Assembly (NCBI GenBank): GCA_018806985.1
Contig: JADANN010000437.1
Coordinates: 770,501-834,500, forward strand
DNA: 64,000 bases
Direction: 5' to 3'
Source: Angiostrongylus vasorum
Taxonomy: Eukaryota > Nematoda > Chromadorea > Rhabditida > Metastrongylidae
In this document: one piece after another, positions 1 through 10,371 of the stretch
How the letters are laid out: every line of letters begins with the position of its first letter
How positions within the stretch are numbered: the stretch's first letter is position 1
Made by a program: the position numbers and the translations under genes
The notes under the pieces: generated by a model
Database searches by the model: none
What the model saw: only the letters and a program-made list of their open reading frames with translations
What the model was told of the DNA's origin: nothing

Positions 1-172
1 AGCATTCTACGACATTCAAGATAAAATGGAAATCCTCAAGTAGCAACCGAAGCCACACGTAAATGTTGGAAGACTTTCGTGGACAATGGATGCGAGGAAA
101 CAAATCGAATGTGAGAAGTGCAGGGATCCGCACAGTAGATGTGAAGACGGACCAAATAAAAGTAAAAAATAA
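1..172 (+). repeat. S-B SINE, 3' part
   Basis: Matches the 3' half of the S-B family seen at 23815-24150, 28999-29195 and 52815-53105. The block runs from CATTC(A)ACGACATTCA through CAATCCTCAAG and GATGCGAGG to GGGATCCGCACAG, and ends in an A-rich tail. The tRNA-like 5' head lies outside the window. The terminal bases resemble the 3' end of the RTE at 48957. Confidence 0.7.
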
Positions 173-1131
173 AAAAATCGGTCTTTTGAGTTGCTAAGCT
201 ATGTAGTTAGATTCCGCCTACTATATCACGGATCATCAGTAGGTCAACTAATCGCGGTAATCGCTGTTATGCTAGAAGAAAGCTAGTCGTAAGGCAGCAA
301 ACCATACTAACCAAAAGGGCCAACTACTGCATATGGTAAACACCTAGTAGATAACAATTTATAATATCGAGATGCCAAATAAAAAGTGCATTCGGTCAGC
401 AATGGAAATGTGAACGAGAACAGAAAACGACAGACCCTCAACCGCCGTTGGAGCCACAAACGACCCCGACCACATCGATGGGATGATTAATGGAAGGCGA
501 CAAACAGAAATTGTATTGGAGTCTACACGACATGTGTGGACTGGCCCACTAAGCACGTAAGGATTTACCTTATCGATGTTCATGGTACATCTGTTTTTTT
601 CCGAAATCTTTAGTTTTATCCTTCTTAACTGATTACCTCCTCTCCTCCAATGCATGTTCTCTTCGTGAAATCAACAACGGTGACGAGATGGGTCTTACCA
701 CTTGCCAGTATCGATAGGATGTATTGAAAAAAGAAAATTTCTATGAATGAAACTGGTATTGGAACCGTAAGTGAAGAAAAGAGGGTCGACAGTCACAGTC
801 GTACGAATCAATAGAAGGAGGAATTGCGCAGCTGCAAGGGAGATTGACATCTGGATGGGCAATTGAGAGGCGGGTGGGTTCGGACAGCGTACAATCGACA
901 ACCCCCACCATTTACATAATGGATTCTCGTCGAAGACAACAAAACTACATCAACTCAGATAGAAGACACCGAGCAGGACCATGTAAAGAGGAAACAGAAG
1001 TACTTTACGTCACGAAAAGTCTTATACTTGTGCGAACAGTTGTTAATTCTCCTTGTAACAACTGTGACAAAGTTACACACTCAAACCGTCGTTTTGTCAT
1101 CACTACTAAGATAACATGAAAGACACAAGCG

Positions 1132-1162
1132 AATCAATCAATCAATCAGTCAGTCAATCAAT
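1132..1162. repeat. (AATC)n microsatellite
   Basis: Short imperfect run of AATC/AGTC units directly visible in the sequence; no gene overlaps it. Confidence 0.85.
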
Positions 1163-1224
1163 GAAAATTCTCATAAGAGATGTTTTTAACTAATTAAGCA
1201 TACAGTCCTGTAGTAATTCCCACG

Positions 1225-1530
1225 ACCGACTTTCTATTAACACCGGCACTGATCAAATAGTTCTCGATATCCTCGTTGAGCAAACACGTAGTGTTACTCT
1301 ACTCTTTATTCCGTTACAGCTGACGTTTCGGAGCACTTCGCCTTCCTTTAAGCCTGGAAAAGTCAAGTTGACTGGAATCCACCCAGCCAAACACCACCAG
1401 TTTCTTGCAGTCAATCTAACTATTCCAGGCCCTGAGGCAGGCGAAATCCGCCGAAACGTTAGCGTCATCGTAATCAAGAATAAAATAATACCTTGTGCTT
1501 GCTCAACGAGAATATCGAGGACAGCATACA
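1225..1530. mobile_element. Palindromic MITE-like element
   Basis: Two inverted arms of about 90 bp face each other. The left arm begins near CTCGTTGAGCAAACAC and runs to CTTCGCCTTCC; the right arm runs from GGCGAAATCCGCCGAAACG to TGCTCAACGAG. A second copy is at 24728-25005 and a half copy at 43140-43220. No transposase is encoded, so a non-autonomous DNA element is inferred. Confidence 0.6.
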
Positions 1531-1792
1531 ATGTAGGATCGAGATCGCTGTACATTTGTTGGAAAGATACGAGATTTCAATCGATTCAACCCGTACCTTC
1601 CTCATTTTAGCACAGAACAATGAAACTTCCCAGATCCTAGGATATAGAGGACTTCCACATTTGGTCCTGGCACAGATTTCAAGAAAAAGAGTTCCAACGA
1701 CAGGTACAAAGGACCTATTTCCATTGGATAGTAATACTTTAGGAGAGTTAAAATGAAAAACTAAAAGTGTACTTAAGTATGTTCTTTCACGG

Positions 1793-1895
1793 TAGGGTAT
1801 GATGTGGAATACAACCACAGTGACGCTGAGATGTTGGCAAAACTTGGACCCCAGACAAAATTCGAGCCCGCGATCAACGCTTCCGGGGGCTAACA
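1793..1895 (-). repeat. S-C SINE fragment
   Basis: Reverse-complement copy of the S-C core (AGGGTATGAT...CAACCACAGTGACGCTGAGAT...CAAAACTTGGAC). Truncated at both ends relative to 58600-58845. From here to about 2790 I see no other feature. Confidence 0.6.
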
Positions 1896-2787
1896 TCTTA
1901 CTCACTGCACCAATGAGTCTTTGCTCCGCTTTTCTGGCCTGGAGCCCGAGTTTTGAAAGTGTCTAAGCATCACAGTAGTCACCACCTCACTCTCGATTCA
2001 CATGCGTTCTCAAAAGAGAAGAATTTTCTGAGAAAATAGAAATCCCTGCAACCTGAAGAACAATAGTTTCCGAGTATTCGTGAAGGTAAACATGAGTTGA
2101 ACCTACCTAACAGGAAAAAAGAAAACACCCGAACAATTACGAACTCGTAAAAGGAATCAAGGCCATTTGGTAAAACCGTGTGAAAGGAATGTTTACAGCC
2201 CTTTTTGGAGCGACACAGCATTAAGCATAGTGCTTAACACTAAGAACAATGTAGTAAATCCAAAGGCAAGAAGGGGAAATTTAAATGTTTGAGAAGCCAA
2301 TACCTTCCGATTCAATCAAAAGCGAAATCGTAAACAGCAAATGATACACGACTTTCAAGGGCGAAATTTGGAAGTACGGATGAAGGAATACAATATATCA
2401 CAAATACAACAGAACAAACAAAAGTCCTATACCATGCAGTTTCTTGACAATCCCATCAATCAATAAGAATCGCCGCGAATTCAATTTCCAAATTCTCGCG
2501 CTGCTCAGTTAATCGGTGCGGGACCGCTTTGCCAACTACGGTTAGTTTTTCGTCGGTTACTTTAGAGCACATTTTCCGATGCACTTTTTTGGGTGTCCTC
2601 TCTTAGTCGTAGTGATTCCTCATTGTTCAGAATTGTATCAGTTTATTCTGGCTGCTAGACTGGGAGTGTGAACTCTGTTAGTTCTAGTTTCTTATCTGGT
2701 TTGACTTTAATTGCAGCGTGCCGTTATCGTGAGCCGAGTTCGATTATCTTTTCTTTATTTTTACCTGTTATGTTACACTTTTTTCTA

Positions 2788-2797
2788 TTTTTTGCAG
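2788..2797 (+). promoter_or_regulatory. Possible trans-splice acceptor of nsa-2
   Basis: A strong nematode acceptor (TTTTTTGCAG) ends 37 nt before the NSA2 start codon. In nematodes this position usually marks SL trans-splicing or a 5' UTR intron; which applies here cannot be told from the sequence. Confidence 0.45.
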
Positions 2798-2834
2798 GTA
2801 CTTCTCTGTTGCGGTTGTCTTTGTGAGGTGGAAA

Positions 2835-5223
2835 ATGGTGAGTTGTTCCGGACAGGTAGAACTCCATTGTTGGTTCGGCACGTGGTCTTAGTTTTCTTCT
2901 TAATTTCTAGTCGTTTATTGTTCCAGCCACAAAACGAGCACATTGAGCTTCATCGTAGAAGACATGGAAGACGTCTCGATTATGAAGAACGACAGTAAGT
3001 GGTCTGTCTCTGGTTTTTTTTGTAGTTACTTTCGTTATGGTGCGTGTAGCGCAGTGGTCGGAGGCGCTCTGCAATATACATGGGATCGGTCCTTGTGTCC
3101 CAGGCTCACCAAGCCTTCCATGTCTCCGGAGTCGCCAAATTGGTATGAGACTTGTCTGGGAGGATATCAGCATTGGTTCGATACATCGGTTGGCCAACGC
3201 GAGTCATTGTAAAGAGTCATTTGCATGCAATCACGTCCAACGAGGCTCAATGAAGTCGAGGGCATGACGCATCCCACAAGGACTAATCAACGCCGAGAGC
3301 TTTATCCTTTTTTTATGAGATTTGCCAACTGTCTTTTTTTCAAAGCTTTACGTGCTTAGGCGTAAAAAGCTGGCTAGAGCTGGCCATGAACGATCTCAAA
3401 TGGCGAAGAAACTCCGCGGTCATAAAGCTAAACTTTATCATAAGAAGAGATATTCTGAGAAGGTTACTATTTTACCTGAATAAGATGTGTAGGAAGATCT
3501 CTGACTTCATAGTACCGTTAAGACGTTTAGGTGGAAATGCGTAAATTATTCAAACAACATGAAGAAAAGCAGCAAAAGGGCACGGTGGAAGCCCCTGATC
3601 AGGTATTTTTCTATTCGGACATACATTACTGTAGTGTATGGTTTTGATTTCATAGAAATTGAGTATCTTCTATCGAGTTTTTTACCTTGAAAGGTTATTT
3701 CGACTTTAGGGTGCTGTTCCGGCGTACCTTTTGGATCGTCGGCAACAAACAACAGGAACAGTTCTTTCAAATATGATTAAGCAAAAGAGGAAGCAAAAAG
3801 CTGTGAGTAGTAAATCCGACTGTGAATTCATGCTTTGTGTATTACCTTGTTGATTAGCTGATGCGTTTGAGTTGTTTTGAACGACCCGAATGGTGTGGTG
3901 GTGAACGCGTTAGCCACCAGAAAGGGTAATAGCGCGTTCGACCACCACAAACACTTGTGGTCTGGAGTTTTGCAATTATCTCAGCATCATTGTGGTTGTA
4001 TTTAGTTGGTTTTGTTCAAATTGAAAATATTTCGCTCTCCATGTTGACTTTCTATTTACTGCCTGTAACAATTTAACTGGGTTCAGTGCCGATTTGTGCT
4101 CCCCGGATCAATTCCGTTGACGGGTGGTTACTGATGGCACTGCTAGATGGAAAACTAGTTGAGATGAAAATGAAACGAAAGACCCGTATGGTATGGTGGT
4201 GAATGCCTTAGCCCCCAGAAAGGGTAGTAACGCGTTCGTTCCTCACTGCAGACACCTGCTGTCCGCAGTTTTGCAAATATCTCATCATCGTTGTGGTTGC
4301 ATTTTGTCCTCCGTTGTTCAAAAATGAAGAAACTTGGACCTTTGAAAAAATCTCGAAATTCAGTCGCTGTATGCTCGAATAGCCTGCTGTCTACAAAAGT
4401 TTTTCAATTCATTTCAGTTGTTTGTCTGACTTATAGGGGAAATATCAAGTGCCTATTCCTCAAGTCAAAGCTATCAGTGATGCTGAAGCATTTAAAGTGG
4501 TCAAGTCAGGCAAAACAAATAGGAAAGGCTGGAAGAGAATGGTTACGAAGGTGATTTTTAGTTTCTGTTTATGAATCAGTATGTAATATTTGTATCCGAA
4601 ATACTTCTTACACTTTCATCTACATGTTTTGAACTTTGCTTGCTGCCCATTCTTTTTTTCATGGAAGGGGGTATTATGTGAAGTACCACCACAGTGATGT
4701 CTTTCATCTAGGTCACTTATGTGGGAGAGTCGTTCACTCGTAAGCCAGCAAAGTTCGAGAGGTTTATTCGCCCCATGGGATTAAGGTTTACAAAGGTGCG
4801 TCGTTTTGTTTGTTCAAAGTGAGCCTTTTTATGGGCTTTTGTTCTTATAATTCCTTTCCTAGGCTCATGTGACTCATCCAGAACTCCAGACGACTTTTTA
4901 TCTTCCAATTGTGGGAGTGAAGAAAAACCCTTCAAGTCAGATGTATACGTCATTAGGTGTGATAACAAAGGGTACTATCATTGAAGTTAATGTGTCAGAG
5001 TTAGGTATGGTGACACAAGGGGGGAAAGGTTAGTCTAGTTTATCACTTGGCTTCTTGGTATTGTGCTCATCCCTTTTCGAGACACTTGCATCGAGTTAGG
5101 GTTACTCTGTAATCTAAACTTTATGTAAAGGACAGTATTTTTCAGGTTGTTTGGGGGAAGTTTGCTCAGGTGACGAATAATCCGGAAAATGACGGTTGTA
5201 TCAACTCTGTTTTGTTGGTCTAA
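2835..5223 (+). CDS. nsa-2: NSA2 ribosome biogenesis protein, nine exons
   Basis: Nucleolar factor of the eS8/NSA2 fold, known in yeast and human for maturation of 60S pre-ribosomes. Exons read from the sequence: 2835-2837 (ATG only), 2927-2994, 3360-3462, 3531-3602, 3710-3802, 4437-4550, 4712-4795, 4863-5028 and 5146-5223. All introns are GT-AG, and phases agree except at exon 8/9. The product starts [20 protein letters not shown] and contains [37 protein letters not shown], and ends [15 protein letters not shown], all hallmarks of the family. Expected length is 259 aa, like worm and human NSA2 (about 260 aa). Exon 8 is 166 nt where 165 are expected: the run of six Gs at 5019-5024 carries one base too many for ...TQGGK to join VVWGKFAQV. 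Introns 2 and 5 contain SINEs. Identity is firm; whether the extra base is an assembly error or a real lesion is open. Confidence 0.96.
3037..3318 (+). repeat. S-A tRNA-derived SINE in nsa-2 intron 2
   Basis: The head TAGCGCAGTGGTCGGAGGCG resembles a pol III A box, and a tRNA-like B-box region follows. It ends GAGCTTTATCCTTTTTTT, a T-run that would act as pol III terminator. It lies in the sense orientation within the intron. Confidence 0.85.
3885..4020 (+). repeat. S-C SINE in nsa-2 intron 5
   Basis: Head TGGTGTGGTGGTGAACGCG, then GGGTAATAGCGCGTTCGACC (B-box-like), then TTTTGCAATTATCTCAGCAT. Short copy lacking the upstream GGGTTCAGTGCCGAT part. Confidence 0.8.
4078..4320 (+). repeat. S-C SINE in nsa-2 intron 5
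   Basis: Longer S-C copy: GGGTTCAGTGCCGATTTG, TTCCGTTGACGGGTGGTTAC, then the tRNA-like head and GTTTTGCAAATATCTCATCAT. Second S-C in the same intron; together they make up much of its 634 nt. Confidence 0.8.
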
Positions 5224-5493
5224 CCCTTTCTGTCCTCTCACTTGTAAAGCGCAACTTATTTGAAGGTGACCTCAGTTTAGTTGTAATGGTTGTTTTTCTC
5301 TTTTTCTGAGAGTATAATGGTAATGTTTTATGCTTTTTAAAATGTTTGCAAACTGAATTGCTCCATTTTATGTACATTCAATGAACAGATTTTATGTGTA
5401 CTTTCTGTTTGATGACAAACCAGGGTTTCCTTAACGGTTTTAAGGATATGTGGAAATATTAGTCTTATTCAGAGTTGACTCAAACAAATACGT

Positions 5494-5738
5494 TTCACAG
5501 TGATGCTGAGATATCTGAAAAACTCCAGACCGAAGGTGTCTGTGATGGGGAACGAACGCGCTATTACCCTTTCCAGGGGCTAACGCGTTCACGACCACAC
5601 CATGCGGGTTCTTCGTTTCGCTTATCTCTCAGGTAGTATTCTATCTGCCAGTGTCATTAGCAGTCACCCAACAACGGGATTGATCTAGGGATCCCAAGTC
5701 AGCAACGAACCCACTTAAGCTGGGGCTGTAAGTTTTAA
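5494..5738 (-). repeat. S-C SINE
   Basis: Reverse-complement S-C copy downstream of nsa-2: CAGTGATGCTGAGATATCTG, GGGGAACGAACGCGCTATTA, ATGCGGGTTCTTCGTTTCGC. Full-length type. Confidence 0.8.
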
Positions 5739-6439
5739 TATGCAATCCGTAAATCTTACGAATCATCCTTTAACTTTAACCCTGTTAGATCCTCGTGGAA
5801 CGGTGAGTCACAAACAGCTTCAATGGGAAATGAGATAGACATACTCATTGTTCGACATATGACCACAAAGAAAGCATCCCTGAGTCACTCAAGTTCAGTC
5901 TTCGAGGTCTAGCGTGGCGCTGCGTTGGTTGGAAAACTCCTTGCATTAATTCATACCTTGTGTTATCTTTCAAAATTCGAAGTGCAATTCACATGAAGGC
6001 CCGTCTAGTAGTCTGCTTAGTGAAGGAAGAGACTCATTTTGGCTTGGAATTACTGCTCACCTTTTTGGTTCCTATGCTCGATAAGCTCTGCACATGTTTT
6101 TAAAAAAAACACAATACAACATGTTGACTTACCTTGGTGTTTCATGAATATTTGGGTTTCCTTCTATCTACATGCGTTGTGTGGGTTCTGATAAATTTCC
6201 GACTTTTTTTTCTTCGCAATCACGTTCCATAATGGGGCTCTGTTTCAAGCATTCGTGGAAATTTGTAACTGTAATATCGTTTTCAACGCGTAACAGAGTT
6301 GGAATACGTGAGCCGAACCACACCTCTCCCCCACGTCCCCTTCTCCCCTAATATTTTTCGGTGTAGACTCAAAAGCCTATCGTCTCCAATAGCACTCTTT
6401 CTTTCTTGTCATTTCTTGTCATCATATCGATCTGTGCTT
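5739..6439. other. No gene seen
   Basis: Unique-looking AT-rich sequence between an S-C SINE and an RTE relic. I found no splice-flanked conserved reading frame or recognised repeat. Confidence 0.4.
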
Positions 6440-7005
6440 CTCTTTAGATTCATATTGCGCTGAGTATCAGAGGGGTTGCCGATAATAGCCTGAACTTCAT
6501 GCCGCCAAATGTTGTAAGAGTACCGATCAGGCGCTTTGTGGCGAACATTCTCATCGTAATTGATATGTCAATGTATGTCAAGCTCTTTGAGCATCGGCCT
6601 TACCTCACTTATGCTTCTCAAGAAGAAGATGTCATCGGCAAGTTGATATGAATTCTCTATCAATGTTCATGCTTTTAATCCCGATCTCACAGCTTCATTG
6701 TCAGCTTCAATGCCCGACGAAGAGCATGGACAAGATAGTGTCGCCTTGTCAGACCCATTTTTTTAATCATCTGGAATCGGTAGAAGGTCTCTGTTTCGGT
6801 AGTATAGCTGCGATAAATGTTGACAAAAGATCCTACGTAGGATGAATTGTTTCCTTTGTTGGTCATCGCTGATATTATGGAGTTCGTTGTGATGCTGTCG
6901 AAAGCTTTTATATGGTCGAAAAGGTTCAAAAAAAGGTGGACAATACTCGTGACAAATTTCAGTGATTGAAGTTATAAGCTAGGTGTGGTCTATACTGCAG
7001 AATTA
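6440..7005 (-). mobile_element. RTE-type LINE relic (reverse transcriptase)
   Basis: Minus-strand frames carry decayed RTE reverse-transcriptase motifs. They include ITEICHEYCPP near 6960, KAFDSITTNSIISAM near 6890-6930 (catalytic block A), SYVGSFVNIY, and LADDIFFL at about 6620-6645, the [F/Y]xDD box as LADD. Frameshifts and stops separate the pieces, so it is dead. The endonuclease half and 3' end are missing. Same family as the copy at 46640-48957. Confidence 0.75.
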
Positions 7006-7371
7006 CTTTCAAAATCCAGTTTGCGGAACCGTTGGTTAAGATTCATTGGACGTTCCTGGTAGGATAATCTTAGTGTGGAACCAGCAGAGGTACAAATTCC
7101 TCCAGTTTTCACTGTTGAGAAGGGTTAGTTCCTCCAGTGATAGTCTGTGATTTAAGGCGGTTTTTCTTCAGTGGAAGATTCAAACTTGAATATGGAAGTT
7201 GTGGAACACTAGGTTTTGATTAGATACCGCGTACAGTTCTTGAGAACGGTTCTTTTCTTGTTTCCTGCAGTTTTTTTTTCTGCCAGAACTGTTGAAAGCT
7301 ATTGAAGGATCTGCAATTTGTATTTATTAGCTTTGATAGTTGTTCTGCAGTCGAATATAGCTCCTTATTGG

Positions 7372-7742
7372 CTTGGATACTTGGATGGCCCGTCTTCACT
7401 GGTTGTGCGGGCCCCAGCATGATTTCGCTTCCGGATTTTTTCCGGTTTAGTCATTATGGCTCCTTTGAAGTCCCGAGGTCAGGTTAGCCAAAACCTTCCT
7501 CAGGTCGTCACCACCCCATGCAGTCGCCGCCCTTGTGGATCAGAGGGGATTTGCTACCATGCGACTAGTTTGACACCACAACGGTGGTGATTCGTGGTAT
7601 TGGTTCATTCTTAGCCGGGTTTCCGGATGGAAACGTCAGAATCCTTCTCAGAACGGGAGATCCTACTGGCGAGATGAATTCCCTTTTATATCGCAACCCA
7701 TCATCAGGAACATCTCCTAGCCACAATGAGGCGGTGTGCGGG
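7372..7742 (-). repeat. S-D SINE
   Basis: Reverse-complement copy. It opens with the RTE-like tail (GGATGGCCCGTCTTCACTGG, TGTGCGGGCCCCAGCAT) and ends with the tRNA-like head (CTAGCCACAATGAGGCGG). More diverged than the copies at 23105 and 51855. Confidence 0.8.
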
Positions 7743-7744
7743 AT

Positions 7745-8684
7745 GCGAATATAGCTTCAGTTTTTCTTTATTATCAAGCAAGTCCTTGGTTATGTAAAGG
7801 TGCGACCGGAGTATTTAAATTGGAAAAGATTTTTAAAACCAGCTTTTCATGGAGTAAACGAATTTCATGGATACTGTTTCCTTGTTTGATGACAGGAATT
7901 GTATTCTAGGTTGTGGCTGAATTGAATCTTTACAAAATTAGGCAGTGGTAGGCTCAGTATTGAAAGATGGGGCAGAGGGGGTCTGATCGAGTAACCATCA
8001 TTTCTTCGTGAGGGTGGCAGCCGTATGCCGTTCGGAATTCTTATGCCAGAGAGCAAAATCCTTCTTGAGAAACGCTTTCCCTTGAAAGCAGCACTCTATG
8101 GACACAAGGCCATCGTTACAGCTTTTTTAAGTCGAAGTTTAAAGATAGAGGATAGTCAAACAAGGTGATAGTGCATAGTTCCACCCGTCAACAGCAGACG
8201 CATGTATTACAAAACATTCGTAGCCAATGTTTCGTTGTTAGATCTTCTTTATTATTCCTTTCGCTAGCATCCTTGCTTTCATCACATCCTTTTTGTCACT
8301 TATTTCATGTAGTAAATCCCAATTTTTAGACCTACTTCCACATGGTCACTGTTTTATCTTGCGCTAACCACGGTCCTAAGAATCACCAACAAACCTATTA
8401 CAATCTCACGATCAATACGATCGCCGTACTGTTAGTATAAGCTGACTTTATTATAACCCCACAAGCGCCTTCTAATATGTTTACCTCACTGGACTGTTAT
8501 TATAACCTCACATGTGTCTTGCGTATCGCATTGCCCTATCAGCCTTTGCAGAGCTACTCTTCTGTCTCAAGGGTTACCTCTCGCTCATCAGTTGACCTCG
8601 TTTACTCACCGTTGTTGCCTTCTTGCCATTTGCATTGTGTAGGTGTTGTCATATAATCATTATTGTACTGTTATTGCTGTAGAC
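7745..8684. other. No gene seen
   Basis: No reading frame with recognisable homology and no known repeat. Pyrimidine-rich stretches occur but carry no supported exon. Confidence 0.35.
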
Positions 8685-8706
8685 GGTCTAATTACCCAAA
8701 TTTGAG
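8685..8706 (+). other. SL1-like 22-nt sequence
   Basis: Matches the nematode SL1 spliced leader at 20 of 22 positions; the differences are T to C at position 4 and G to A at position 16. It is not followed by the SL RNA donor and Sm-site region, so it is not an SL RNA gene. It could be a retrocopied trans-spliced mRNA end or chance. Confidence 0.4.
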
Positions 8707-10371
8707 ATTCCGGGCTGCGGCATTCACAAAAGTCTCGCGTGGCAGGCCCGAATGAAGAGAAGCAACTACCACAGGAACTAACCAACACATAGTATGTGGT
8801 AGCGAAATCACTTTACATTTAGTGTGGATTTGTGGTTTTTGAAGAGATGATGATCTGTGTTGAAATACAGTCTTGGTATTGTTGATGCGACGCAATAAAC
8901 ACTTTCTGTGGCGTATCATGGATGTGCTTTTACAGTATTGTTCGAAGGACGTTATATTCAATACGAGATTCGTTCTTTTGTCGCCGGTTACCTTAATGCT
9001 TAACATCTTAAATGGGATACTAAAACTTCTATATTGCTGCGCGATCGGTTTTTTTTTCTAGACTGCCAAAGTAGCCGTACTAGTGCTTCCGCACATCTTC
9101 AGTGCAGTCGTCGTAGCTTACGAATCGAGTGAAGGTTGCCCACATTAGGATAGATTTTCTAGGGAGGACGGTGGTAATTCGTAGCACTGGTTTACTCTTG
9201 GATGGGCTTTCCTATTAGAATGACGAGTGCTCAACCCCATTTCCTATGTCGGTGAGACGAACTTACTCCCTAATCATGCACAGCATCATTTCTCTGCCAG
9301 ATTTACATTTGTGCCAACTTGTTGACGTCTCACGTTAATTTAAACGTTCACTTAGTCCAGTATCTACAGAACGGGAGAACAAGGCTTTTGATTTGTTCGA
9401 AACATAATAGAGCGTTGAAGTTTCGAATAGTAAGATAGCAGCACAACTCTCTAGATGTGGGATCCTTACCACTATACATTTAATTCTTGTTGAAGACCGA
9501 ATTATTCCTTTGTTTTCTCTGCTTTCTAAGACGATTACGAAGCTTTATGGTATTCCCTTGTGTATACCGTAGTAATGAATATCATGCGTGCGGTTTTGCG
9601 TTGTGCCGTTTTCCCTCGGGGATCGTTGGCGCAAACCTTTTGATGCGGCGTGATGTGTTTTGCACTGCTCCGCTTTTCTATTATTCGTCATCAAACCTTC
9701 AGAGAGTTGTTTATAAGTCATTGCTGCGAATTATAGAGAATGCTCCAGCACTGGTGTACGGTAACGTGGAAGGTTACGGTAGCTGGAGTAATGAACCTGG
9801 GCGTTTGATATCATGCGGTGATAGAAATTTTGCCAACTGAATTAACGTCATTCTTGTGGTACTCCACTCCACTAGACTCGATTCGAAACGAAGACAAAGA
9901 CTAAAGCACAAGAAACAACTGCCATAAGCATTCGACTCCATTTACTCTGGTTCTAGTGAAAATTGTGACAACCTCGTGTAAGCTTACCGATACAACATGA
10001 AATTAATTAAAAAAAATACAATAATGAATTGTTTTTATGCTACCGTACTGCTTAGCTGGGAACATGTGCATTTTTGCGTACATCCGCTAACAGATATCTT
10101 GGTACGTATTAGATTGGCTCGGGACTTTTTGTATTTCATTTTGAGGTTTGTCTAATTGACGTTCATCTTTAGCTCTTACCATTTGGATCACAGTCTTCAT
10201 TAAATAAATAGAACGGGTATGCTAAACCCCTTAGATATATAGTTTACATAACTTTTCAGTATGCTAGTATGCTACTTTTTTATCGGTTATTTGTACAAGT
10301 ATTGGAAAATGTTCAGCGGAAAAGGATGAATATCGCTAACGTTGAAGTGGTTCTGACGTATGAGTGCTTAC
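8707..10371. other. Mostly unassigned; contains one low-copy repeat
   Basis: A plus-strand open stretch at 9487-9840 (117 codons) ends in a segment near 9675-9745 (TCATCAAACCTTCAGAG and TTGCTGCGAATTATA). This segment recurs inverted at 37495-37565, so the frame is more likely repeat sequence than a gene. The 3' exon(s) of the homeobox gene should lie here but I could not identify them. Confidence 0.35.

Noticed and set aside
1132..1162. Short regular repeat as possible CRISPR
   Set aside because: Simple AATC microsatellite without spacers; nematode DNA.
3037..3120. tRNA gene suggested by A and B boxes
   Set aside because: The same boxes recur with a conserved 200-bp body and T-rich end in many copies; no cloverleaf with paired acceptor stem, so tRNA-derived SINEs and not tRNA genes.
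4291..4554. Plus-strand 87-codon frame
   Set aside because: Out-of-frame reading across the S-C SINE and nsa-2 exon 6.
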